Assembly: GCA_036850595.1 (NCBI GenBank)
Contig: CM072155.1
Span: 7,567,475 to 7,631,474, forward strand
Length of the DNA stretch: 64,000 nt
Source of the DNA: Rhyacichthys aspro
Taxonomy: Eukaryota > Chordata > Actinopteri > Gobiiformes > Rhyacichthyidae
Direction of reading: 5' to 3'
Part shown: positions 35,001-45,010 of the stretch, in pieces
Layout of the letters: every line of letters begins with the position of its first letter
Numbering within the stretch: position 1 is the stretch's first letter
Notes under the pieces: model-generated
The model's input: only the letters and a program-made list of their open reading frames with translations
Databases searched by the model: none
Told to the model about the DNA's origin: nothing
Translations under genes and position numbers: made by a program

Positions 35001-37380
35001 CCCACTTCTCAGATTCCTTCCTCCGATGTTTTTTTTTTTTCAATGGCTTTATGAGGACGGCCTTGTATGAGCAAAGCGTGGTTATGATGCTGCCAAGTGG
35101 TTTTGTCAAGTGTTTTGCTTTTGTTTACATTAAGAGACACTTAGCTCACCTCTCAGTATTGCACTATTGTGTTCCAGAAAGATCTCACTATACTTTTCTG
35201 TAAATAAATATTGTCTTACAGCTTTGATGTCGAAAAAATCGCAACCAGTCAGACTTAGCCAGCAGCACTTTACTTTTTGCCTTCTGAAATCCTATGTTTA
35301 TGTATGACGGACAGAGATCCACAGGAGGTAAAGAGACAGTGTCTGAACAACAGACGGGCGAAGAGAGGAAGATCCGTTTATATTTTGTTCCGGTGAGTGT
35401 TTATGCATTGCTGTGACATACAATCTGACTGCAGCACCTGAAAGCCTTGTGTACAATACAAAATATAAACTCGATCACTATGGAACAGATCAGTCAAAAC
35501 TATATGTTGAATAGTTTTGTAAAGCCCAATAGTGCTCTGGACGTCACGTGACTCAGTGCGTTATGTCTGCAACATTGGCAGAGTTCATTATGTACTTTAA
35601 TTCTAATTCTAATATACAGTTTATAAGCTAGGAGTCACAAGACTTTATAGACTTTATAAAATCAATATCCCTGAGCCTTACCATGCACCTGGCATAGGTG
35701 AAAAGAGCCAAGACCAATCACATAAATCTACAGTACACCAGCATTAACTGTTAGCTCTGTGAAGTATGCTACCCTGTGGCTTCTGAACTCAAAAGGAAGC
35801 TTTGTAAGAGTATAGGTCTTTAAATATAAACTAAAAAGAACCTAAATATTAACATGAGGGATTCTATTTTGACTTTGTATGAAAATGCTTGGTTCTCATC
35901 TCAAGCTCACATCAGTTGTCTTTCTACTCTGACTAAATAGGACATATGGGGTTATTGGTGGGATACTTTACAGTAAATCTACTGGGAATTGTCTGGAAGC
36001 AGGCTTAGTGTTTTTGCACATATCACTGGCACAGATCCATATAGATGTTGCACTTACCTACGGAGTTATGTGACGTTATGACCCTGCACTCTACTGTATG
36101 TATTGAACTTCCACACAGCTCATAATGTGAAACTAAAGTAGGAAAAAAGCAGAAAATGCATTAATTCATTGCAGTAAATATCCCAATATCTGTATCATAA
36201 TAATACATCATTATCAGAAACAATATATATCAGTAGTTGTCCCTTAATGCTTATACTATGATGAAAAATACTAGTACAATTCTGCAGTCGAAAATAAGCC
36301 AGCATGTTGAACTATTTTTAAAGTTGCTTATAGGACAGAGTTGGAGGACCAGCTGTAACAGAACATCAGTGAAGTCTTGGGCAGCCTTAAAACCAGGCAC
36401 CAAGAAACACAGACTGTTCAGGGCAAGACAGTGATTTAAAAAAGATCTAAAAAGAAATTGAATTGCTCTGATCAAGCACCAACCCCACCCTTCATTCACT
36501 CTTTCTGCACTTAAGCCCACAAAAACAGGGTCTCCACTTCTTGTGCAAATAGACCAAAGCATGCACCGACTCCCAGCACCCCTGTCCCAAACTGACCCTC
36601 TCAGCCACCCAGGTGGGAACAGAGCTCAAGATGATCAAGGGATTAAGGTTGACATGACAAATGACGTTCTTACAAGAAGCTATTGTTGCACGAAAAACAC
36701 CAAAAGATGAGTGGGGGAGTGTGAAAATGAGTGGAGTGTGAAATTGCTGATTCATATGAAGTGAGAAACGCAACAGTTCCAAAGATATTTGTGTACAAAA
36801 TAAATATTCTACTGTAAAATGCCTGGCTCTGTGCAGAATATCATGATGGAGCCATGTAAGTGGTCATGGCATGGATTCATACTGTATCCCTGAATAGACC
36901 GGTTTAAAAATGCATCCATCGCTCTGTTTTGTCCTCCAAATATTTTCAAAGCAAGCGCACACTGGTGTCCTCCGAGAGCTCTTGATGCCATCTGCTCAAA
37001 ATCAATTTGGTGCAGTAATGATATAAACAAACTTAGATGGTGTTTAGCAGGCTATGCACACATACACCCACACACATAAACACATACACACTCACTCTAC
37101 ATACCTTGTCTACTTAAGTTGCAACTGCTCTCACTCAGCTCACTCAAGGTTACAATCGTAACCATAACACTAACCTAAATTAAAATAATAGTCTACTAAA
37201 GAAATTACACCCATGATTCACTTAGTGATGTACATAGACAGCTGATGTCAGCAGCCTGGTTTTTCTTTGATCTTTTATTGCCTTGCTTTGTGAATTACTA
37301 AGGTTTAAGATATACTGCCTCCTTTTTTTATTTTATTTTTTTATTCATTTTCTATTTTGTTACTCTTTTATTTATAGAGA
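32011..37380. other. Gene-poor region
   Basis: No supported coding exon in over 5 kb. Open frames here (for example near 34800-35200 and 36250-36780) have no recognisable family features and no splice support. It contains the inverted-repeat element at 33494-33760 and low-complexity A/T runs, including a long T-run near 33640. Confidence 0.5.
33494..33760. mobile_element. Inverted-repeat element of about 270 bp
   Basis: A 22-bp exact inverted repeat (33499-33520 against 33733-33754), beginning GCCAAAATACACAAATG, extends by AAAAA/TTTTT on the outside and by ATAATAATAA-like sequence on the inside. The interior is AT-rich, holds a long T-run and has no gene. Either a MITE or two copies of one repeat end inserted head to head. 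Confidence 0.6.
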
Positions 37381-37739
37381 CCAGAGATTTTAGGGCGAGT
37401 TCTCGCGTTTTTTGTCCTAAGTAAATACTAAAAGACCACATGCAGAACCTTTGAGGTGGAAGAAAAACACTGACGGTTGTCTTTAAATGTTGGACTTCCT
37501 GTTTCCTCCCGCATCAGGGCGATCTGCCCCTGTTCGTTGCATGTAATAATGTAACGTTATTTCTCGGGTCATTGTACGGTGTAACCGTCACTACCTGCAT
37601 CTCAAGTACACGCATTGGTTCTCGGACAGAATATAAGACTGTTTTGCATGTTTAATACTCTGCTGTGTTAATACACACACGTTTAAAAGGCCGCTGTTGA
37701 GAATGATGCTAACCCGCGCATCTGAAGTCTCGTGGTAAC

Positions 37740-37764
37740 TTTTGGATACCTCGCGAGAATTTTA
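37740..37764 (+). promoter_or_regulatory. CTCGCGAGA promoter-type motif before Myb-like gene A
   Basis: CTCGCGAGA near 37750 matches the core of the TCTCGCGAGA element found in many vertebrate CpG-type promoters. It lies just before a possible splice donor (TTTTAG/GTAAAC at about 37763), so the gene A transcript may begin with a non-coding exon here, joined to an acceptor near 38219. Confidence 0.4.
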
Positions 37765-38251
37765 GGTAAACATGTTTTATTTTTTTCCCTTATTGACCTT
37801 TTCTATTTGGAAAGACGGTTGATATGCTGTATATGGCTTTGTACCTCCATTTAAAAACAGTTGAAAGACAGGGCATGCATTACTTGTTGTATCAATGGAC
37901 CAAATGAATATGACCTGTGTCATGTTCATATTGAAGACACTAGAAATAATGGGCTACTATATTCATACAAATTATTCAATTAGCAATTTGGATTCAAATA
38001 AGAATGCTATAGTCTTGGACCTGACACATTAAACTTGGTGTGCTGCTGTAATGTGGAGTAAAAGTGGAAAATAGTATAAACACAGTCTTAAGCACGATCT
38101 AAATCTATGTCGTAATCTGTCAAAGGCTTAAAACTGTTTCATGTTGATTGGATGAATTTGTTGTTTTTTGCCTAACATGCAATAAACGAATCATAGGGTC
38201 TGTTTCCATTCTTTTAAAGAGCCAGAAAAGCTGGCACGTCAAGGGTTTGAA

Positions 38252-39270
38252 ATGATCATGGATGATTTCCCTGGCATTACCAGGTGTGAACGCTTCTCTG
38301 CTGAAGAAACAAATGTTCTCGTGCGAGAGGTCAAAGCACGCAAGCATGCTATCTATGGCAACAGCAACAATCCACCAAAGGCACAAGAGGTGTGTTTACG
38401 TTAAAATATTCAGTTATATATTTGTGTCATTCTTTTAGTTGTATTGCTTTGCTTTATTTTGTAAATCTTATTGGCTGAGGCAAGTCATTTAATAGTCACA
38501 ATATTCAACAACCATACTGTATGTTTTCTTCTGCAGGTGAGAAAGGCATGGGAGGACATTGCATCGATAGTTTCTGCTACATCAGGCCTCACAAGGACAG
38601 CCGAAAAATGCAGAAAACGATACAATGATGTGAGGAGACGAGCAAATCAAAATACTGATACGCTACAAAATCGCCAACCCAGAAAAAGAGGTCGACTTAA
38701 GACCATCACAGAGGATGCTGAGAAAAACAGTACCTCATTCCCCAGTGAGGTTAAAACTGAGGGATTTGGAGGGATGGAGGTCGGCTACCAAGGTAGTAAT
38801 GTTTTTAATAACTATTAAATCTTAATGACAGAAAGAAATACTTCAGTAGAAGTAGTTTATTTTACTGTTGTATAGACAACATGGCCATAGAATAAAAAAG
38901 TTCAAATCGTCTTGCAGCGCCATTGGAAGAACCAGAAGATGAAAAACCCAGTACACATGAGCTGGAGGTGGAGTTGGATCTACGGAGAGAAGACTCCAGA
39001 GAACAGGAACAAGCATCACTGAGGAGTCAAGGCACGACCCGACCCAAATCAGCATCTGGGAATATGGTCCAGTACGAAGACCACCCCTTTTTGGATCTCC
39101 AGCAGAGTGGCTTTAACATGCTGGAGAGAGAACTGCTGGGAGTAAGGCAGAGCATCTCATGCCTGACCACTCGATTGAACCGCATTGAGGTTTTGTTACG
39201 GCCCATTGGACACATAGCAGACAGTCTGGGAAGAATAGCTAGTGCTGTGGAGCGTCTTACTTCTCCTTAA
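38252..39270 (+). CDS. Harbinger-derived Myb/SANT-like protein A (NAIF1-like)
   Basis: DNA-binding partner type of PIF/Harbinger transposases. In vertebrates the related NAIF1 protein binds HARBI1 and brings it into the nucleus. Exons 38252-38389, 38537-38792 and 38918-39270, phases 0 and 1, 248 residues. Residues about 10-85 form a Myb/SANT-like domain (RFSAEETNVLVREVKARKHA; VRKAWEDIASIVSA; EKCRKRYNDVRRR). The middle is charged and low in order (RQPRKRGRLK, then acidic). The last 63 residues (HPFLDLQQSGFNMLERELLG through LRPIGHIADSLGRIASAVER) are a predicted helical tail very like that of gene B. The introns sit at the same codons as in gene B, so the two are gene duplicates, not retrocopies. 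The frame is intact. It may be a host gene or part of a fairly young transposon. Confidence 0.82.
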
Positions 39271-39447
39271 TGACCTCAGCCAAACCTGGACAGTACACCA
39301 TACATTAAGTTGTGCTGATGTTGAATTTAGTCTAGTGACGTTTTTAGAAGATGATGGTTTTGATACAGTTCTCATTTTTTTGTGATACAAGTCAATCCAG
39401 TGGGGCAGCTTTGCACTTTATTTTCACATTTTAAAACTAAGAAAAGT

Positions 39448-39577
39448 TTTTTTTTCTCACAAGGCATGTGGACGTAGGTTTGAGGTGAAGACGTTTCATC
39501 CCTCATCAAGGGACTTTGTCAATTATGGGCAATTCTGAGCCTGAAACCTACGTCCAGATGTCTTGTCAGAAAAAAAA
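39448..39577. mobile_element. Short MITE-like hairpin element downstream of gene A
   Basis: The left arm (39459-39481, TGGACGTAGGTTT) and right arm (39544-39566, AAACCTACGTCCA) are inverted repeats, 21 of 23 positions matching by hand. T-runs outside extend the pairing to about 34 bp. The inner sequence with GAAGACGTTTCATCCCTCAT resembles a repeat common in fish. Two overlapping AATAAA hexamers (39576-39586) lie at its right end and could serve gene A. Confidence 0.6.
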
Positions 39578-40300
39578 TAAAATAAAATCTTCAATATGCC
39601 CTGGATGAAGAACCTCCACAGACACATTTTAAAACTGTTTTACTTTTCTGACTCTGCTGCTGGCTGTGATCATGAGCTGTCTTAAGTTCTTTCAGTAAAA
39701 GCCTTTTTAACAAGAGCATAACGTCTTGGTTTCAAAAACTTGCCAATGATTATAGCACATACACACCCTCCATTAGAGAGTTTTTGTTCGTTGCTATAGT
39801 TTGTTTTATATACTGCAAATCTATAGGTACAAACTGGAAGTTATTATCCATACACAGTCTTTACCACTGTCTTATGTCTCAGGGCTGCTTTGATGAGGTT
39901 GTTGCACAAGTGGTACATAAAGCATCACTTAGGTTTATTTTAGGAATTTCTAGACTTAAGTAATTATATTTGCACAGAATAAGGGCTTAATATGTTTGTG
40001 GGCTTAATATTGGAAGAAAGATTGGAAGAAAAGAAAATCATGAATGTGTTTATTCAAAATGTAACAAATAATGTAGGCAAACAATCACAACAAATCATGC
40101 TCCTGAAGAAAAATAAAAAGTCCCATGTTCCATTCTCACTGTCTCCTCTCTCTTCTGTCTTCTCTCCTCTTTGGGCAGCACTAAAAGTCAAGAAAAGGAG
40201 GAAAGTAAAGGATTTGTGGATGTAAAATTAGCGAAATGAGACGTGTTTGATGCAGCATCATAAAAAAACGCTAAATGTTAAATCCTTGCTTACCCGACTA

Positions 40301-41359
40301 CTACTTGAATAGTTCCTTGGCCAGCTGAGCTCTTCTCTCTTGCGCTGCTGCTTGTGTTATTGGGTCTACTGGCAAACACTGATGCATAATAGCGTCTAGG
40401 TTCCGAACATTCTTTATTGTGTCTTCTTCTATTTCTGGGAGACATCCGTGACGAAGGGCAACATTATGCAACACGCAACATGCCACAAAGAATGCTCCAG
40501 CTTTCTGAGGACTGTACTGTAACGTGCCCGCTGGCTTATCTAAGCATTTAAAGCGCTTTTTCAGCATCCCAACAGTTTTCTCAACTACACTGAAGGCTAT
40601 GGAATGTTTTTTGTTGAATAACGATTCATGCTCTGTTTTGGGTTTAATAAACGGTGTTAACAACCAAGTTTTGAGTGGATAGGCTGTGTCCCCTAATAAC
40701 CAACCCTCCAGAGATGGATCCTTCTGGAAGACTGAGGGAATTGCTGAGCTGTTCAGAATGGAAGAGTCTGGGATTGATGCAGGATAGTTGGCAAATACGT
40801 TTGTTATTTTACATGTTGCATCACAAATTATTTGGATGTTGATTGAGTAGTTTCCTCTCTTATTGAGGTAGATTGAAGAATTCTTTGTCGGTGCACGTAG
40901 AGGCACATGTGTACAATCGATTACACCCAGGACCCCAGGGAATCCAAATTTCTCCATGAACTCCTGCTGAACTTGTGCCTGGCTCTCAGGTGTGTTGGGG
41001 AACTTAATAAATTTTGCAGCATGTCGGACAAGGCCTTTTGAAACGGCCTGTATGGCACCACTCACAGCTGATTGGGAGATACCTCCAGTTGAACCGAGGG
41101 GATGCTGAACTGACCCTGTGGCAAAGAAATGCAATGCAGCGATGACTCTAACAGCGACAGGGATCAAATAGGGACAGCTGGAATTCTTAGTCAGATCATC
41201 TGCCAGGATGTGACAAATGTCCGTGACAACCTGGCGAGGTAGGTGCAGTGCTTCCAGACATTCTTCCTCAGTGAGGGACAAGTATGTTGTACGTGGCATG
41301 TGGACCCTCTGTTTCCTCCTCTTCCTCCTCTCAATCTTCATACCTATCAGGTACTCCAT
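40301..41359 (-). CDS. HARBI1-like DDE nuclease (Harbinger transposase-derived)
   Basis: Protein of the PIF/Harbinger DDE transposase superfamily, closest to the vertebrate family annotated as putative nuclease HARBI1. One coding exon, 352 residues (human HARBI1 is 349). The N-terminus is basic (KIERRKRRKQR). A helix-turn-helix region holds GGISQSAVSGAI. The catalytic triad is complete: D148 (GVIDCTHVPLRAP), D224 (LLGDTAYPL) and E260 (SVVEKTVGMLKKRFKCL). The usual HDS motif after the first Asp reads PDS here (YPASIPDSSIL). Start: an upstream in-frame ATG exists at 41392, but TTGATTTGTACAG just before the ATG at 41359 is a good splice acceptor, and ACT/GTAAGT near 41438 is a good donor. I therefore take 41359 as the start, with a spliced 5' UTR. 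It converges on gene A and diverges from gene B. No stops or frameshifts. Confidence 0.87.
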   Translation of the reverse strand: MEYLIGMKIERRKRRKQRVHMPRTTYLSLTEEECLEALHLPRQVVTDICHILADDLTKNSSCPYLIPVAVRVIAALHFFATGSVQHPLGSTGGISQSAVSGAIQAVSKGLVRHAAKFIKFPNTPESQAQVQQEFMEKFGFPGVLGVIDCTHVPLRAPTKNSSIYLNKRGNYSINIQIICDATCKITNVFANYPASIPDSSILNSSAIPSVFQKDPSLEGWLLGDTAYPLKTWLLTPFIKPKTEHESLFNKKHSIAFSVVEKTVGMLKKRFKCLDKPAGTLQYSPQKAGAFFVACCVLHNVALRHGCLPEIEEDTIKNVRNLDAIMHQCLPVDPITQAAAQERRAQLAKELFK

Positions 41360-41438
41360 TGAACTGTACAAATCAAATATACACAAGCACATTCACCAAT
41401 AGGTAACTAACAGATTCAAGTAATGTTTAAACTTACAG

Positions 41439-42709
41439 TAACTTGTGCTGATGCAGCAGGTAAGGTGTGAAGTTTGACTAGCTTCAAGTAGTTTTGGTTG
41501 TCACACCTTCAACTCTGTTTTCCAACTCTCTGTTATGAATGCCATGTGCAACAGACTCTCAAAATGGCCGAATGGTAATAGGCGGGCCTAACTCAAAGGG
41601 GGAGGGGCCAGAGATGGTAAAGTCTCACTTGTTTCGAGTTCTCTTGAGACCCATTAATAGTTGGATCTTAGTACTATATTTTTAAATTGAAGTCAAACCT
41701 TAACTTGTCTCATTTCCTCTTTAGCAGGAATGTGCCAAAGTTTTCACAATATTCTTTTTTTGTAATCAATGATGTGTTATTGAAAAGAGTCTCATCAATA
41801 TCATGTCTACTGGATTCCTTCATATAATTGTATTTTGACGTACGTGGGTTTACATAATAGTTTGGTTTGATAAGATTAGTTGAGTTAGGTTACAGATGTT
41901 TTACCAGTTACCTGGTAGCTGTTACGATTATTTCTCACCTATATGTTATGCAAAGAAAAAAAAAGTTTACTCCTTCCTTCACATTCCTCACATTCCACAA
42001 TTCTGAACAAATGCAAATTCGTGTGACCACGCCTCGTTTTCACACTAACAATCGGTGCTCAGTCAGGAGGAAGGGAATGTGTCGTTAGTCTGCCATGGGT
42101 GTAATATTATTACATGTAATTGTTGTAAAGGTTTACCAGGAGGAGCCTACAATCAGCGTCGGTCTGAAAATAGCAACCACACTGTTTTGCGCTGGATTGC
42201 ACCGCATGTGAAATCTTTTGTCAGTCCACATAAATCCTCTCTTTCCCTCATGCACTCGCCCCACACTTTCATTCATGTGTCTCTCCACATTTCATCCCGT
42301 TTTCCATCTAAACTGATTCCTCTCCAGTTCAAATCCCTTTGCTTAATGCTTTCTCCGCTGCAGGCTCTTCCTGTTTACTCGCCTCTGTCACGTGACCCAT
42401 TGAGGGAAACACTCAGCGCTCTATAGTTTTCTCTTGAGAGATGGTGGTCTTAGAAGATAAAGAAAATAAGATTGGTCTCCAAGCTGATGTTTGGAGTGTG
42501 GAACTGACCGCAACACTAAGAACACGAAACTAAATGTTTTGGGGTTTTTTAAATAACACTTGAATCTTTGAAAACACGCAGAGACAACCAGAGGCATTTT
42601 TATGCTTTCCAAGCAAAACCACAAACATTCGCTCTTAGACATTTTTTCTCGAAAATTACAAGCAGCAAACTTTTTTTGAGCGGAGTCCCCCAGAGCGGGC
42701 GGGGCATGA
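41439..42709. other. Region between divergent HARBI1-like gene and Myb-like gene B
   Basis: About 1.3 kb between the putative 5' exon of the nuclease gene and gene B. It should hold promoters for both. There are GC-richer stretches near 41570-41610 (GGGGGAGGGGCC) and 42690-42710 (GAGCGGGCGGGGC). I found no convincing terminal inverted repeats pairing this region with the one upstream of gene A. Confidence 0.4.
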
Positions 42710-42796
42710 ATGCACGCCGTATTGAAAACCACCACCATCCCCCTCAGAGGGTCATCCCTATTCTCCTGCAGAGGCAGAGGCAGGGGCAGAAAGCAC

Positions 42797-44709
42797 ATGG
42801 GGCGAATTGCAATTAAAGTGGCGGATCTCCCGCAGCCCCGAGCCCGCAGTGAGCGCTTTACTGAAGAAGAACTTGCTCGGCTCGTCCAAGAAGTAAAGCA
42901 GCGCAAGGGCACAATCTACGGCACCAACAAGAATCCACCACAGCCTCACGAGGTGCGTTTAGTAAATACTGCTTTTCATTTGATCCACTCACTTCTTGGA
43001 ACGTTAATCTTACAAATAATACTGAAGTATAACTGAAACCAGTCCAAATTTAAGAATAAACATAGCCTTTTTTTTTTTATAAATATACGCACATTTTTAA
43101 TTTGACGACACGTAAAACATCTCACAGCAGGTTTCTACTAGTAACTCAGGACTGTGAACCAACTATGCTGCGTTCACGTGATTTGCGACGACCAATCATA
43201 ACAGCTTTTGGGAAAACTAAGAAAAAGCTCCAGTCATTGGGAAAAAGGTGAAACAAAGCAGAAATAAATGGACAAAATAACATCTACATGCCTCTAATAA
43301 TTGCCCGAACCTAGGAGAGTACAAACAATCGAAAGAAAATTGGTAAGGACTAAGGCTTTGTTTAAACAGAGCTTTCAAGACTCTGTTCATTGCAGTGTGG
43401 TGTGTTCAATGCTCTGTAGCAGGCTATGTTTGTGCCCCAACAACAAGGCCAGCACATACTTAAGGAAGTAGGAATAGATCAGTTTTAATATGTTCTTTTC
43501 ATCATTAATAAAAAGTAAAGAACAAAGTTATTGCCAGGACATCTAAAAGAGTAGATTAAAAATTAACTATAGGTTATATAATACAATCATTGCCCCCAGT
43601 TTGAAGAAACAGACAGGAGCAACCTTTGTATTTTGCTGTTAAGGGGCCATGGAAAACAAATCCTGAAGACTACTAACAGGGTTTATTAAATTCCAAAAAA
43701 CCTGCAGTTGTATTGGGCCTACACAAAAAGTATTTAAATAAATTAATAAAGTAATTAAATAAAGTATTTAAACGCTTTTCTTGACTGCTTTTCTTTTTGT
43801 CAATTATGCAACACCAGTTTTAAAACTGTCCCCTTACATAAATTTTTTTGACTGTTTTTGTTACAGTACTGAAAAGTGGTACCTGCGCTGTAATTATGGC
43901 TAAAGGCAGCATTGTCCATTACAAAATAACCCTTTAGTTGTTTTTGTAGTTGTAACCTCCAGTTGTCTTCTACAGGTAAAGGAATCGTGGGAGGAGATTG
44001 CTGAGATCATCTCCTCTTTATCTGGCATTAAAAGAAGTGCTCTAAAATGCAGAAAACGATATAATGATGTCAAAAGAAGAGGATATCAAAAGATGGCAGC
44101 TCTCCGAAAGCGCAGAAGAGAAATGAGGAAAGGGCCAACTACCAGGAATATGTCGTCACAGGAGGACTTGAGTGACTCTAGCAACACTGAGAACACTGAG
44201 GATGTTGAAGTGTTTGTCTACCAAGGTAATAACACTGGAATAATGCAACATATTACTTACATATATACTTACTGTATTGAAAAACACTATAGATTTTGAA
44301 ATTGTGTAACTGTCATTCAGCACCGTTGGAGGAAGACCCTGATGAAGAGAAAAGTCCACAGCAGCAGGTCCCAGACAAGAAAGAAGAGGCTACAGAAAAG
44401 CAGAAAGAGACAACAGAAAATCAGCTACCATCTCCAAAGAGAGGAGCCATGGCCCTACTCAGTGAAGCCACAACCCGACCCAGATCCAGGAACAGTACAG
44501 CCCAGCAGGAGGAGCACCCATTTCTAGAGCTCCAGCAGAATGGATTTAACATGCTGGAGAGGGAGTTGTCTGGATTTAAGCAGAGCATTTCATGCCTGGA
44601 CACTCGATTGAACCAAATAGAGGTGCTGCTGCGGCCCATTGGACACATCGCAGACAGTCTTGCAAGAATAGCTACTGCAGTGGAACGCCTCACATGTCCT
44701 CCAGATTAA
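42797..44709 (+). CDS. Harbinger-derived Myb/SANT-like protein B (NAIF1-like)
   Basis: Paralogue of gene A. Exons 42797-42952, 43976-44225 and 44321-44709, phases 0 and 1 at the same codons as in A, 264 residues. The Myb/SANT-like domain is RFTEEELARLVQEVKQRKG, VKESWEEIAEIISSL, LKCRKRYNDVKRRGYQ. It is followed by a basic stretch (ALRKRRREMRKG), a longer acidic and glutamine-rich linker than in A, and the conserved tail (HPFLELQQNGFNMLERELSG through ADSLARIATAVERLT). Start: ATG 42797 gives MGRIAIKVADLPQPRARS. An in-frame ATG at 42710 would add 29 Arg-rich residues; similarity with A starts only after both, so the choice is open. Intron 1 (1.02 kb) is larger than in A. The frame is intact. AATAAA at 45775 is a possible, distant poly(A) signal. 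Confidence 0.82.
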
Positions 44710-44890
44710 CAGATTAGGTTAATAGCTTTGATGTGATTGTGTTTACAGTTTATTTTCCACAAGAATCTTTTATTCTCTTCTTTATCATCTTGTAGATACT
44801 TCTATTCTCCTTGATCTGGAGTCAACCAAAGAAAATCTTTATCTAAAATCTTCTCATCAACTCATTGACTAGTCTATCATGTCACATAAG

Positions 44891-45010
44891 CCTCGTTTCC
44901 ACTGATGCAGTACAGTGCAGTTTGGGTTGGTCCTGGCATGTTTCAATTACCAAAAGGGGTCAGAGGCGCCGCCAAAAGGTGAAATGGAACCATTTGGAGA
45001 AGTGTAGTCA
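44891..45010. repeat. Possible Harbinger-type MITE end
   Basis: Just after a TAA (a typical Harbinger target site) the sequence runs GCCTCGTTTCCACTG, then GCAGTACAGTGCAGTTTGG and ATTACCAAAAGGGG. This resembles the ends of fish Harbinger non-autonomous elements (GTTTCCACTG, then repeated GGTAC-like steps). I found no matching right end, so the call rests on one side and on memory. Confidence 0.35.

Noticed and set aside
34787..35203. 138-codon open frame in the gene-poor region
   Set aside because: No recognisable domain, low-complexity phenylalanine run from a T-tract, no splice or promoter support, and surrounding base composition is non-coding.
36251..36782. Open frames on the minus strand of about 100 codons
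   Set aside because: Hydrophobic and cysteine-rich translation without family resemblance. It could be a decayed repeat, but I cannot support that.
41360..41392. Upstream ATG extending the HARBI1-like protein by 11 residues
   Set aside because: The added codons coincide with a strong splice acceptor (TTGATTTGTACAG) and do not resemble the family N-terminus. A 5' UTR intron is more likely.
37300..45000. Terminal inverted repeats enclosing the Harbinger-derived genes
   Set aside because: I compared by eye the flank upstream of gene A with those upstream of the nuclease gene and after gene B, and saw no convincing inverted pair. A computed search is needed to exclude diverged TIRs.
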